Shown piece after piece: positions 43,097 to 53,830 of a DNA stretch of 64,000 nt; the first letter of the stretch is position 1, and each line of letters opens with the position of its first letter. The stretch lies in contig JASANH010001354.1 in the NCBI GenBank assembly GCA_030248295.1, forward strand, positions 1 through 64,000. The letters are read 5' to 3'. Position numbers and translations under genes: made by a program. The notes under the pieces are model-generated. The model saw nothing but the letters and a program-made list of their open reading frames with translations. It did no database searches and had not been told where the DNA came from. Source of the stretch: Mesodorylaimus sp. YZB2_4. Taxonomy: Eukaryota > Nematoda > Enoplea > Dorylaimida > Dorylaimidae.

Positions 43097-43441
43097 TTAG
43101 CGGCCGCGGTGGTGCAGCGGTTCGTCATTCCTCTCTCCTTATTGTTCGGGAGAGAGTGGCTGGGCTCGTCCCGGGTTCGATTCCCGGTGATGGAGGTTGG
43201 TTTACGAGCCATAAACACTCGCTGACCTTGAACGCCTTGCACGAGAAGGAAGCCAAACGAGGAGCCACGCGCGGTTGTCAAACACAGACAGGGTTCACAG
43301 CCCACCAGCCATCGTCCGAGTCAGCCGCAACCCTGTCCCCACGTTCTCCCAACGTATTTTTGTGACTATGTCTTTTGATCCTCGAGTGCACTCTTACGTG
43401 TTTGATCAAAAGTAAAGATTGATTGATTGATTGATTGATTG
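43097..43441 (+). mobile_element. Full SINE family A with tail module and GATT microsatellite
   Basis: The head has GTGGTGCAGCGGTTCG (A box) and GGGTTCGATTCC (B box), then a body with CACTCGCTGACCTTG. A tail with ATCCTCGAGTGCACTC follows, ending in (GATT)n at 43415-43440. It lies near the centre of the inverted receptor cluster. Confidence 0.85.
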
Positions 43442-43449
43442 TCCAGGAT

Positions 43450-43970
43450 GCCGCCGGAGGTGCTCCAGAGGGAAGCTGCTGTGTGTGCCGGTCCCCGCAC
43501 AGCCCTGCCTATAAGGTCAACAATCATTTTCTGTCCCCCCCCACTCATTATTGATGAAAATCGCGCGATTTACGTCTTTAAGTTAAAATATCTCAATAAC
43601 GACTCGACTCAGAAATTTTTTAATCACAGATTCAGAATCGGTGCTGTAAAGTGGCCTTTATTCGTCATTGAAAATCAAGGGCTCCGGAAAAAGGTTTAGG
43701 TGTCAGCCGATCGTCTGAACTTGTCAAGACTCTTTTACTGCTCTCTACAAAATGAAACGGTGCATTCAAAAACTCATTAGGTAATGAATTAGAGATTCAT
43801 AGAAGGAAACTTGGAAGAAAGAGAGAAAACACGACAAAAACATCGGTGAATGCTTCATCCGTGAATATCATGTTAGTCTGCTCCTCATAAACTCTACTAA
43901 GATAAGTATCTTGGCAATGACTGGTAAAATGTCAGAAGCCATTCTAATTAAAAGGCGTGGACGGATTTAT
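43450..43970. other. Intergenic, no gene seen
   Basis: No supported feature. Confidence 0.4.
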
Positions 43971-43974
43971 CTGC

Positions 43975-44330
43975 ACTATCAGTGCACTGGTTTGGGGAGC
44001 CTCTCCTAATTGTTCTGAGCCAGGAGACACCGATAGCTACATCCAGGTCAAGTGACTGGGTTGGTTTGCAGACATTGGTGCATGCTGGCCTCGAGTTTTT
44101 GGTCTCATGTGCTCTACGAGTACTTGCCGTTAAAGGGTGACCAACACGTGCGGCCGCTCCCCGAATCGAGCGGCGACGCGTTTCTTGTATTGTGCATAGG
44201 AAATAGAAGGTGTCATGGGGTGTCAAGGCTCAGCAAATACGCGGTTCATGGCTTCAAGGGTCGTTCCTAACTTGACATGATCTGCCCTAATTTGCGCTGG
44301 GGCGATCCAAGGATTTCATCATTGATTTTG
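43975..44330 (+). repeat. Dispersed repeat, copy 2
   Basis: Partner of 19735-20070, with shared blocks AAGTGACTGGGTTGG, GAGTTTTTGGTCT, CAACACGTGCGG and GGATTTCAT. Confidence 0.5.
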
Positions 44331-44367
44331 GGGATCCTCAGCCATTTTGAGGGGTCTCGAGAACCTA

Positions 44368-45243
44368 TACAGTCGACTCCGCTTAATTGCATAGCCTCGG
44401 AACCAGATAATTTTATTCGATTTACCAGTTTATTCGATTATCGGAAACTTCTGATAATTGCATAAATGGGAAATTTTTCAGCAAATATGCGATTAACCGA
44501 TGGTAAAACCAGAAGTCATTTGAAAAAATCTGAAATCTTTGACTGATACAACCATAAGCATTTTTTCTTTTCGATGACGCCATCTTAATAAGCAACTCCT
44601 GACTACACTGGTCGAAAAAGTAGATGACCATGACTGATGTGCCTCGAGGCTAACCCTATGCTAGTCATACTACTAGGTGTTAAGGTACCGAAAAATCTTT
44701 GCGCACTATGCGATTATGCGAAAACGCAATATGATTATCCGAAGTGCATTCACGTGATGTAATGCAATAGGGCCTGATCGTGGGGCTCACTATGCAATCA
44801 AACGATGTATGCCATCATCCGATATGCGGTTATCTGGTGACTCAAGGCACATGCCATGAGCCTATACATTGCAGAATCTATACAGTCGACTCCGCTAAAT
44901 TGCATAGCCTCGGTGCTGATAGTGCTCATGTGCATTCAAATCTCCATGTCTTTGTCGGTGGTTTGTCAAAGTATCGCTCTAGCTTTATCCATTAAGATTA
45001 GAGAAAGCAATTAGGTGTTTTCAAATAGTCTGCGTAGCGATCGAGAGGACAAAGTCTTCACGGTCATTACGATCACTGTGTTGGTGCTCATTTTCGTGTT
45101 CTTGTCAGGCCGCCTGTGTATTGTGGCGGCACGAATCATGAACGACCTGGTGCAGTATCAAAAATAAATCGGGACTTGGAAATTTTATGCAATTAACAGA
45201 TTTATGCGATTAAGCGATGTGCAATTCAGTGGAGTCGACTGTA
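44368..45243. mobile_element. pogo/Tigger-like TIR element region with captured receptor fragment
   Basis: Left ends at 44368 and 44881 read TACAGTCGACTCCGC followed by AATTGCATAGCCTCGG. The right end at 45243 is the inverted form (AATTCAGTGGAGTCGACTGTA). TA flanks and a CAGT start are the hallmarks of pogo/Tigger-type elements. The inner element (44881-45243, 363 bases) is a complete TIR-to-TIR unit whose interior is a copy of receptor gene 3. The outer part (44368-44880) is AT-rich with ATGCGATTA words resembling the same end sequences, and has no matching right end of its own. Confidence 0.8.
44914..45150 (+). pseudogene. Captured fragment of receptor gene 3
   Basis: About 237 bases match 46841-47081 (helix 5 to helix 6 of receptor 3), for example GCGATCGAGAGGACAAAGTC and CATTACGATCACTGTGTTGG. 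By eye identity is around 85-90%, with a 3-base deletion at GTGGCGGC---ACG and a frame break near 45015. It is bounded at once by the left terminal repeat and, after about 30 bases, by the AT-rich right end. It cannot encode a receptor. Confidence 0.85.
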
Positions 45244-45249
45244 CCTTGC

Positions 45250-46230
45250 ATACATAGTTGGCCAAACTTGAGACCCTGGTCATTCCTGCAAAACAAGAAC
45301 GCAGGACGGAGATATGTACATAGCTGCTACGTTTAGAAATACGAAGACTTCTCCTAACCATTCTACCTCGAAGACGCCATCGATCAATGAGAAAACAAGC
45401 CGACAAAACAGAGGCCATGAAGAGAAGATTATAATAGTTCATCAAATATCGCAGATACAGAGCGCTATAGAAATTTGTCTTGCGTAAGAAGAAGCCTAAC
45501 CTATGCACGACCATTCGTGACGCATGATCATATTGTCGTGAGTCTCGACGATGTTATGTCTGTTGGGGCATCATTTGGTAAGTTCGCTGCCTCCTGTCAC
45601 GCCTTCTTTTCGATATCAAGTAAAGTCAACAAATTATTTTTAGTGATCCATTTACAGAGCTTTGTATTGCCAGACATGTTTCACTGATTGCGACTTGACC
45701 TTGAAAGATATCGGTACACAGAAAGCTCCAGACAAAGGCCGTATGTGGATTGTAACATTTTATAAGAATCACTGCAGACTTCGTTTGTTCTGTGTCTGGA
45801 ACTTATTTACTCTACTGCACATTGACGTCGGAGGGGTGCCAGGGGTGCCATCGTACGCAGAGCGGTGAATAACGGATGATGTACAGTAGATTACATCTTC
45901 TCACTAACGACCTCTTGAGCCCGTACGTACAATAGGCCATATTCGTTATGAGCATTTTGGCCAGTCAGTAACAGCTGCGACACAAGTAGCTAACGAATCT
46001 GTAAACCTTTTTGATAGCTTCTTATTGTATATATAACCTTGTGGAATGACTGACACACATCTAGTCGCAGTAGAAACCTTCTGGCACTTCTGTATTGCCC
46101 ATACAACTGTGCCCATCACGAAAGGGTCGCCATCAAAACTTTATTTCTTCAAGCATATACCACGCTTCACCGCAAAGACACTTGGACGTTCGACAATCTT
46201 GCTGCATAACCATCTATACATACTTGGACT
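45250..46230. other. Intergenic 5' of receptor 3
   Basis: TATATATAACC near 46030-46040 is a possible core promoter about 200 bases upstream of the ATG. Nothing else is visible. Confidence 0.35.
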
Positions 46231-46236
46231 ATCGCT

Positions 46237-47238
46237 ATGTACCCCCGCCGGAACAACAGTCATTATAACACCCTGCTGGCTTTAAACCTCAGCGACGCTA
46301 CATTTGACGAACTTTTCGAACTGTCCATGGAAAGTCTCGGAGCGAGGCTTTGGGCTAACGCACTTATTATTGCGCTAGGTATCCTAGCCATCATATTAAA
46401 TGGACTGATCCTTGTCTGTGTCTGGAAATGCAAGAATTTGCATACCAAGTGTTTTTTCATGATTGCCACCAATAGTTTGATCGACCTCCTTCTTGGTGCC
46501 AGCTACTCTGCTACTGGAGCCAAACGTATGTATCGATACACTAATAGCATCGGCGAAGTGATGAGCAGATGGAACTGCTTTTGTGAAATACAATTAAATG
46601 CCCTCTTTCAATTGATGACGCTGGCTATGTCCGCCGTTTTGGTCATCGATCGTTCAGTGGCCATTGTCCGTCCAGTCGAGTACAAGAAACTGACGTACAA
46701 GCAGCTGACCTTGCCCTTGCTAATTGGGGCTGTCGTATATTCGATAGCGCAATTTGCAGCTAATCTAGTGGATTCTTATCTAGCCCCACCAAAACCAACT
46801 ATATTTAGCTGTGGAATCGATGAAAGCGTCTCTGACAAGATGCTGATAGCGCTCATGTGCATCCAAATCGGCACGTCTTTGTCGGTGGTATGTTTAAATA
46901 TCGCTCTAGCTTTAGCCATAAAGATTAGAAAAAGCAATGTGGCGTTCTCAAATAGTCTGCGCAGCGATCGAGAGGACAAAGTCTTCAAGGTCATTACGAT
47001 CACTGTGTTGGTGCACATTTTCGTGTACTTGTCAGGCCGTCTATGTATTGTGGTAGCACCACGAATCATGGACGACCTGACTGGAACTTTGACCAATCGA
47101 TATATGAGAGACTTGGCGGTGTTCAGTGCTGCTGTAAATTTCTTCTTTCTGTTTGGCACAAGCAGCGAATTTCGACTTTCCATCAGGAACTTATTTGGCT
47201 ACCATAATAATTTAGTGGAGCCTGTGTTGCCCAGCTAG
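46237..47238 (+). CDS. Seven-transmembrane receptor, cluster member 3
   Basis: This intronless gene encodes 333 residues, with the longest N-terminus in the cluster (MYPRRNNSHYNTLLALNLSD) and two potential glycosylation sites (NNS, NLS). Helix 3 ends VLVIDRSVAIVRP, so the DRF of members 1, 2 and 4 is DRS here. Loop 2 has IFSCGIDESVS, helix 6 ITVLVHIFVYLSGRL, and helix 7 AAVNFFFLFGTSSEFRLS. It groups with member 2 by shared FQLMTLAM, YKQLTLPLL and the proline-rich loop (APPKPT). AATAAA at 47371-47376. A part of this gene was copied into the terminal-repeat element about 1 kb upstream. Confidence 0.88.
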   Translation: MYPRRNNSHYNTLLALNLSDATFDELFELSMESLGARLWANALIIALGILAIILNGLILVCVWKCKNLHTKCFFMIATNSLIDLLLGASYSATGAKRMYRYTNSIGEVMSRWNCFCEIQLNALFQLMTLAMSAVLVIDRSVAIVRPVEYKKLTYKQLTLPLLIGAVVYSIAQFAANLVDSYLAPPKPTIFSCGIDESVSDKMLIALMCIQIGTSLSVVCLNIALALAIKIRKSNVAFSNSLRSDREDKVFKVITITVLVHIFVYLSGRLCIVVAPRIMDDLTGTLTNRYMRDLAVFSAAVNFFFLFGTSSEFRLSIRNLFGYHNNLVEPVLPS

Positions 47239-47379
47239 TTAGTTATCGGTCGAGCATCTCGTTTCCCGACGGCATCCTCGCCATAAAAGAATCGACACTT
47301 GAAATTTTATCCACGTAATTTTCACGAATTCAATGCGAGGCGAGCTTGACTTCTCTGGCAGCCGGCTATAAATAAAAGG

Positions 47380-49080
47380 ACCTTGGGAGCAAGAAAAGCA
47401 GATGCTGCCGTCTTGGAAAAGACAAGTTAGCCTGCTTCGGCAAACAAGATACAAGTTCCTTCACAATATCTTGGGAAAAGCACAACCATGATCGATAGGG
47501 CGTATATGTGAAATCTGCTACTTTTGGACTCACGATTCTCAAGTGTGCAGTGCAGATTCGTGTTTTAGTAATTCCGTGTTTGTAAAGGAGCATCCTTTGG
47601 CCATGCCTGAGAGCCTCTTGTGCGTTGCAAAAGTTTGAAAATCGCGATCGCGATCAGCCGCCGCGAGGGAGGGTGTGGCGGAGACAGCCAGGCAAAGTGG
47701 GGTCGATTCTAAGGCAAGATTATAAGCCATCATTGCAGAACATGATAATAAAAAGCTTCGTGAATCATATCCGGCTGAAACAAATACTTTCGCTAAAGAG
47801 CTGTTGCAGCCTGTGAGATACCGTCCAGACCTTTGTGCACTGACGATGAGATGCATACAGTACTGTAGGTGCATAGGAAGACACAAAACTTTTATGTTTT
47901 GTGAAAACTCAAGTTCAAAGAGCACAATTTACAATTCAAGCACTTTGTCAAAGGCAATTCCCTTTCGCCACGGGATTAAAGGGTCTGACGTCAGAGAAAG
48001 GGTGGCTAATGACGAGTTCTTCGTTAGCTTTTTTGTCCATGACTAGGCATCAAAATGGAAAAATCTAGAAGAGAGTAGAACTACCTACAGTACTTGTTTT
48101 ACGTACCTCTTATACTGCTCGAATTGTCGAAAGGCTGTCGAGACATACGAGGAGAACACGAAATTAAAAAGGCCAATGACTCATACTTTTACAGATGAGG
48201 ATGGGGAATCCCAATTTTGTCAGTTTTACGAAAATGAACCAAAATGTGTCTCAAATTGTCTGACTGCAAGTGCATGAAAAAATAAGACCTACACTTAGGG
48301 ATTTCAAACACGGAATACTTGCTTGGATTAGTTGACCTATTCTGCATGACATATTCGCTCTTGAAGAAACTCAAATCGATGGCCCTGTACTCGCTTCCAA
48401 GTTGAACCTAAGTCCCCATGCACCCCGTTCCTTAGCTGAAATGCCAAACTATGAATAGCCAAGTAAAGTCAGCCCTCGCACCTTTTTAATGAGTCGAGTT
48501 TCCCTCATATCAGTTGCTAATGTTTCTTGAGCACAAAGATTCTGGCAGCTTTTCCCACCAGGAATCGAAAAGTCAGGCGACAAAGACACAGAAAGAAGCT
48601 TTTTATGAAAGCTCATTTAATCCTTTCCCACTTCGTAAACATGTTAGAATAACGTCGTTCTTGAAGGTGCGATGACGTTCTTCCATGTGCTCGGTTCCTC
48701 CCTCGTTTGGCTCCCGTCCTTTGTAATAGATTCTCAGGCAGCTCCTCGTGTCCTTCACGCCCACAACCTCACGGAGGACACTGACAAAATGGTACCGGAC
48801 AAGGAGCTAAGAGGGAAAAGCAAATATAACACATTCAATCAAAGTTGCCTGGCCTGTCTCGGTACGTCAAGGCGTGTCACTGCACGACATCCACCGGTTC
48901 ATCGGTCAAGCAGCTTTTATGGCGACCTACGTTAGGGTGTAAGATGTCACTCGGGGGTCGTAATGATTATTTCGTTAAAGGAAGAATGCCATTTGATTGC
49001 AGCTTATCCTAAGACGCTGACGAGGTTCTGATAGGTGGTTCACCTCACTGAATCGTATTAGAGTCCTGTCGCTAGCCTCG
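47380..49080. other. Intergenic between receptors 3 and 4
   Basis: An 87-codon frame at 48672-48935 begins with a hydrophobic stretch (MTFFHVLGSSLVWLPSFVID) and contains RGK and RR sites but no amidation ending; it is too weak to call. Confidence 0.35.
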
Positions 49081-49086
49081 CTCAAC

Positions 49087-50070
49087 ATGGTAATCTTTCG
49101 GCGCATGAGCAATTACAGCAACGCAAGCCAAGAGCTGCTGCTGGCACTTTCCTTGCAGACTCTTGGACAAAGAGTTTGGGCCAATGGATTAATTGCCGCT
49201 TTTGGTTTTTTCGCCTTGATTTCTAACATCGTGGTTTTGATGGTCATTTTGAAATCTAAGCTCCTACACACAAAATGTTTTTTTCTGATTGCGGCCAATA
49301 GTGTTGTCGACGCGTTGGTGGGCTTAGCTTATGCCATCACTGGAGTCAAGCGCATTTACCGTTACAATGCGGGCATTGGAGAAGTGATGACGAGATGGCA
49401 GTGTTTTTGTGAAGTGCAGTTCAACGCTTTGCTCCAACTGCTGTCGCTGTCGATGGCTGCGGTGCTGGTGGCTGATCGATTCGTGGCCATCGTCCGTCCG
49501 ATCCTTTACAAACAGCTGAGCTACAAGCAGCTAACAGTTCCATTGCTCTCGTTCTCACTAGTTTACTCATTCTCGCAATACCTGGCCAATTTGTATGATT
49601 CATACGGAGGCTCCGACAAACGGACACTGTTCAGTTGCGGAATCGATGACAGTTTGTCCGACGAAATGCTCACAGTACAGATGATGATTCAAATCGGGAC
49701 ATCGGTTATTGTAGTGGTCATGAATATAGCTTTGGCCATCACAGTGAAGGTGAAACAAGAAAAAGCCAGAGTTTGTTCGAACAACTCGAGGAATGACAGA
49801 GAAGACAGAGTCTTAAAGATTATTACTATGACGGTTATTGTGCACATTTTCGTGTATTTAGCTGGTCGGCTGTGCATTCTGATCGCTCCTCAATTCTTGG
49901 ATGAAATCGGCCAGGCGTTGACCAATCGATACATCAGAGATCTCTCAGTGTTAAGCGCTGCAATGAATGGCTTCTTCCTTTTAGGAACCAGCAGTGAATA
50001 CCGCTTAGCTGTAAAAAAGCTTTCTGGATGCTCCGAAAATTCAGTAGAAGCTGTTCCATTGGCAAGATAG
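49087..50070 (+). CDS. Seven-transmembrane receptor, cluster member 4
   Basis: This intronless gene encodes 327 residues. The N-terminus has NYSNAS, as in member 1 (NYSNAT). From helix 2 to helix 4 it is nearly identical to member 1 (for example RIYRYNAGIGEVMTRWQCFC and LVADRFVAIVRPILYKQ). Loop 2 has LFSCGIDDSLS, helix 6 MTVIVHIFVYLAGRL, and helix 7 AAMNGFFLLGTSSEYRLA. The close pair 1/4 lies in opposite orientation on the two outer positions of the four-gene block. A second in-frame ATG (codon 7) also precedes the glycosylation sites. Ligand unknown. Confidence 0.88.
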   Translation: MVIFRRMSNYSNASQELLLALSLQTLGQRVWANGLIAAFGFFALISNIVVLMVILKSKLLHTKCFFLIAANSVVDALVGLAYAITGVKRIYRYNAGIGEVMTRWQCFCEVQFNALLQLLSLSMAAVLVADRFVAIVRPILYKQLSYKQLTVPLLSFSLVYSFSQYLANLYDSYGGSDKRTLFSCGIDDSLSDEMLTVQMMIQIGTSVIVVVMNIALAITVKVKQEKARVCSNNSRNDREDRVLKIITMTVIVHIFVYLAGRLCILIAPQFLDEIGQALTNRYIRDLSVLSAAMNGFFLLGTSSEYRLAVKKLSGCSENSVEAVPLAR

Positions 50071-50079
50071 TCATGCCAG

Positions 50080-51100
50080 ATCTTGTGCCAGCTTTAGATA
50101 AGGTATGCTTTCATTTCGTTTTCGAAATGTTTCTAAGTGAATCACAGGCTCTTAAGGGCCAGTTATTGTAAACAGTGCTCGATGACTGTTGCTACTGCTA
50201 TGAGTGACAAATACAGTAAATAGCCAAAAATAGAGGCTTTTAACTTCCCTTTGACCAAACTTCCGAAGAAACAAGCTTATTAGCAAAGCTATGAAAAGCC
50301 TTGGAACGGCCATGTACCGTACAATTAGGTGTCAGGTACGGCTCATCAAGGGGTTATTGATATGGAAAGGGCAGATAAAATGTGATTAGTAAGGCCTCTC
50401 ACGGAGAAACCTCGTGAAACAGAAGATGTATGACGTTTAGGTTGTGAACTAGACGAGGCAGTTGCTCTACTCATGAACAAACAAACCATAAGAGCCTACG
50501 CATGTTCGACCGAAAAAGTATGACTTTCTATTTTAAGAGGATATTTTACGTAGGCCAGCATGAATTTTTAGACGTGTTTTAATCTAATTATCTTATCATC
50601 AGAGGTGACAGGGGATCGACGCCATTCACGAGACAGCACTCTGTAAATATTTCCATGCATAACTGCATCCATAGTGTCCCGGAAACTTATTTTCCATTCC
50701 GCGATTCTTAATTTTACCCTTTGAACATGGTCTGATTTGAATGCATTCTTTCGAGACCCAAGTTTGGACATGTAGAAACCGGCTATCACTTGCGATGCCA
50801 CTGACTTAATTAATTTCTGTGGTCAATGAAAGCTCAACAGGTAATCGAACTCCGTGTCACCACTATCCGTTCTAGACGGGCAATAAGTGTTTACTAACGG
50901 ATATCTACAATATGTCTGATAGTCTGAAACACATGCAAGCCACACTCATGAAGATTTTCGATCTCCTCTCGCCCAGTGATAGTAGTTCTTATCAGCAAAT
51001 CGTTGTACGTAGTCTATATACGTCATTTTCGTTGTGGCGGTACTGTCGCCTTCCGCATGTAAATACATGCTGCAGGTCTGCTTCGACTCGGAAGGTAAAT
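50080..51100. other. Intergenic, no gene seen
   Basis: No supported feature. Confidence 0.4.
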
Positions 51101-51104
51101 GGCG

Positions 51105-51500
51105 AACATCACAAATCGTTATGCCGGTTTCTTTTACAGAAGTGTTTGCTGCGCATAATCCGATAATCTGCTATTTGCCGCCAGCGGCTTTGTTGAATGG
51201 CGCTGAACAACTGTTGTTCGTCCTACAGGACCGCTTAGGGGACGTGGGAAGCCTGCTTTTAAATCTGTACCCGTAGACTCTCTGATTCGTCAACGTTACC
51301 CAAGTTACTGTAGCAGGCCCTATTGAAAATCTCTGCAATTGAAAAGTATGGTTTCACAGCATGCACTATAGAAAAGGGGCACGTTCGCAGTGCACAGATG
51401 CAAGCAGAGCGGGCAGAAGATCAGATGAGAAGCAACGTGTTTTTCTTTTTCCCTTCCCGCTTCCAGATTATCCAGGCTTACCGCGATGTACTTCTTGGAT
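51105..51500 (+). repeat. Dispersed repeat with shared open frame, copy 2
   Basis: Partner of 27826-28205. The continuation at 51500-51570 (GGATTGCTAG…AAGATGCAGC) recurs in degraded form at 52638-52722, so the full unit extends further right than the pairwise match. Confidence 0.65.
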
Positions 51501-51579
51501 TGCTAGCTACCAGTTGCAGGTGTACTATCGGAATCGGAAACAAGCAATAAGCACAGGCAAGATGCAGCCGTCCCTAAAA

Positions 51580-52860
51580 ACTCATGTTCGCGCTATAAAT
51601 GACCAGGAACGGACGATCGAATCAGGGCCATTTCGTGGGCGCGCCTGTGAATCATGTAAGCATTGGTTCGACGTACTTCATCTTTCATCAAAATCTAGTT
51701 TTGGGCAGGATGGTTGTATGTGTTCGAGTATCGGCAGGCACGCTAGTGCCTGCTTACGATTAGACCAGCCAACCAGACGCCTAATGCTAAAGGACGATTT
51801 TCGCCGGCTAATAACTCGAGAACGGTTCGACGATAATTTTTGATTTTGTGCGCACATAGCAGAATCGGTCGAATCTACAATCGTGCCAATTTTTATCAAA
51901 ATCCGTCTAGCCGCGTTCGAGTTCCAGAATACGCGACTTCTTGTTCAGGGGGAGAAGAAGAGGAGGATAAAGATTAGGCTAGCGCAACAATCAGAGGTCG
52001 TACAGGTGTAAATGTTAGTTTTTCTGAAAGCTTGCGCCTTCAGAATCAGCCTTTTGGAATTTGTATTTTAAAAGCTTTACTTTCTGAAAAGTTAATCTAG
52101 AAAAAAATCACTCTTTTAGCTTTTTCAACCCGTCGCTCGCCAGATACCCAACAGATTTTGACAAAAATTGACAAGCTGCAGACCTGACCTATCTTGCAAA
52201 GCTTGCGAAACAATCAACCTTTTTGGTTTAATCATTTTTGAGTTATTGACTATTCAAAGTATTATGCATGTAATATTCATGCAGAGAAAGCAGCTTCTGC
52301 TCAGACATTTTTCCTAAACCGTGGTTGCGCATAGCAGTGGGCGAGTAGACCAGCCATCCTGAGCCCTGGTTCCGCTGGGTGCGTTGGCTGGTCCAAAAGT
52401 TTCGAGTCTGTCATAACAGACTTTTTTGAAAATAAGTACAATACTGTACATCTTTTGCTAGCAAAACACGGGCAACAATAAGGCATGACTTTGACCAGAG
52501 TGGGACGGACAGACCCCAATGTGCTGCCACCCAGACTGTTTAGCACTTTACACCTTACATGGCTGCATGAATCGCGTTACCTTATTCGGATCCCCTCCCT
52601 ACCCATGCTCGGATTATTCAGAATCACTCTGATATGCAGTCATTGGATTGCTAGGGACCAAGATTATGTGTAAAATCGGAATCAAAAACAGTAGTAAGCA
52701 AGGCAAAATGCAGCAGTCCCAAAAAACCGCAGTGCATCCATGCAGGATTTGGGCTGATTGCTCCGTCGCATTGCTATTGTTGCTCTAGATTGAGCAAAGT
52801 GCAGTGATACCCTTCTCTGCCAGGAGAGGGAACACCTCCCCGCGTGCTATGGTTGGTATT
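51580..52860. other. Intergenic, no gene seen
   Basis: Apart from the degraded repeat end at 52638-52722, nothing is supported. Confidence 0.4.
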
Positions 52861-52864
52861 AGTG

Positions 52865-53045
52865 TTAGAAATGACCTCAAGGTCAAGGTCAGATTTCTTT
52901 CAAAACCCTGATTGACCGACCGCTGGTCAAATTTAGGGTCAAGGTCAGAAATTTTTTTGGGGTCCGGTCAGAAAATTTTTTGAAGTGTCAACGGTCAAGG
53001 TCAGGGTCAGGTAAGAATTTCTTGCACCTGGTCAGAGTGTTGTGA
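52865..53045 (+). repeat. TCAAGGTCA-rich degenerate tandem repeat, tract 1
   Basis: About eight GGTCA half-site-like words occur (CTCAAGGTCAAGGTCAG, GGGTCAAGGTCAGAA, GGTCAAGGTCAGGGTCAGG), separated by runs such as AATTTTTTTGG and AAAATTTTTTG. The unit is about 30 bases. Confidence 0.65.
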
Positions 53046-53724
53046 CAGCGAAAGAAAGTAAATTTAGTGAAATGTTGGTAAAAAAATTTTCAAACTCCCG
53101 CCTTCCTGTGTAGGGATCTGTCACAGTTTCACAGTTCTAAATCCCAAGGCATGTCGTAAATTCTAGGACAGTCCTAGTCATTTAAAGATCTTGGTAAGAC
53201 CTAGCTGAGAACACAAAATCTAGGAAGATCTTGGTGAGATTTTGATGACTAAGAAACCACTGATGTTTTCTAGAATTCTTGCCTAGTTCTTATCAAGATC
53301 CAGGTAAGATGCAACCTTTTTGAGAAAACGAGTAAGGCCTTATATAAAAGCTTGACAGCTTTATTGCTGGAAAGACTCCTGCAATTTTTCCTTCGATTCT
53401 TTTTTAATTGGTCTCGCTATTCATTTTCGTTTTATTAATTATGTAAATCAGGAAAATGTATTTTTGATTTTCAATGGGTGTCAGCTTCTCTAGTTTTCCC
53501 AAAGCCATCCAAAACAACTTTATATATCTTTTTGAGCTTGATAAAAATTCAGTTTCTTGGGCTGCCTTGAAATTTCACGTAATGCCAGAAACTGTCAGCT
53601 GTAGTAAAATTTCTTGGAAAAATTGCAAGCACAGAGAAGCTTTGTTGCTGGTGCCGATTATAAGCAAAATTTTTTGTCCAATCAATGTCAAAGTCGGAGC
53701 CAGAAAATTTACAATGCCTCGCAG

Positions 53725-53830
53725 ATCAACGGTCAAGTCAGAAAGTTTTTTTTGGTTCGGTCAAGGTCAAGATCAGGGCAGAAAGTTTTTTGAAGGGTTG
53801 GTCAAGGTCAGGGTCAGGTCAGAGAGTGAA
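53725..53830 (+). repeat. TCAAGGTCA-rich degenerate tandem repeat, tract 2
   Basis: ACGGTCAAGTCAGAAAG(T)n, CGGTCAAGGTCAAGATCAGG and GGTCAAGGTCAGGGTCAGG repeat the same unit as tract 1, about 0.7 kb downstream. Confidence 0.65.

Noticed and set aside
43097-43200. tRNA gene
   Set aside because: A and B boxes are good, but no cloverleaf with proper acceptor and anticodon arms forms, and the sequence continues into a SINE body found elsewhere.
45185-45514. 109-codon minus-strand frame
   Set aside because: It begins in unrelated intergenic DNA and ends in the terminal repeat of the pogo-like element.
48672-48935. 87-codon peptide precursor between receptors
   Set aside because: The hydrophobic start is interrupted by polar and proline residues, and no amidation glycine or TATA box is present.
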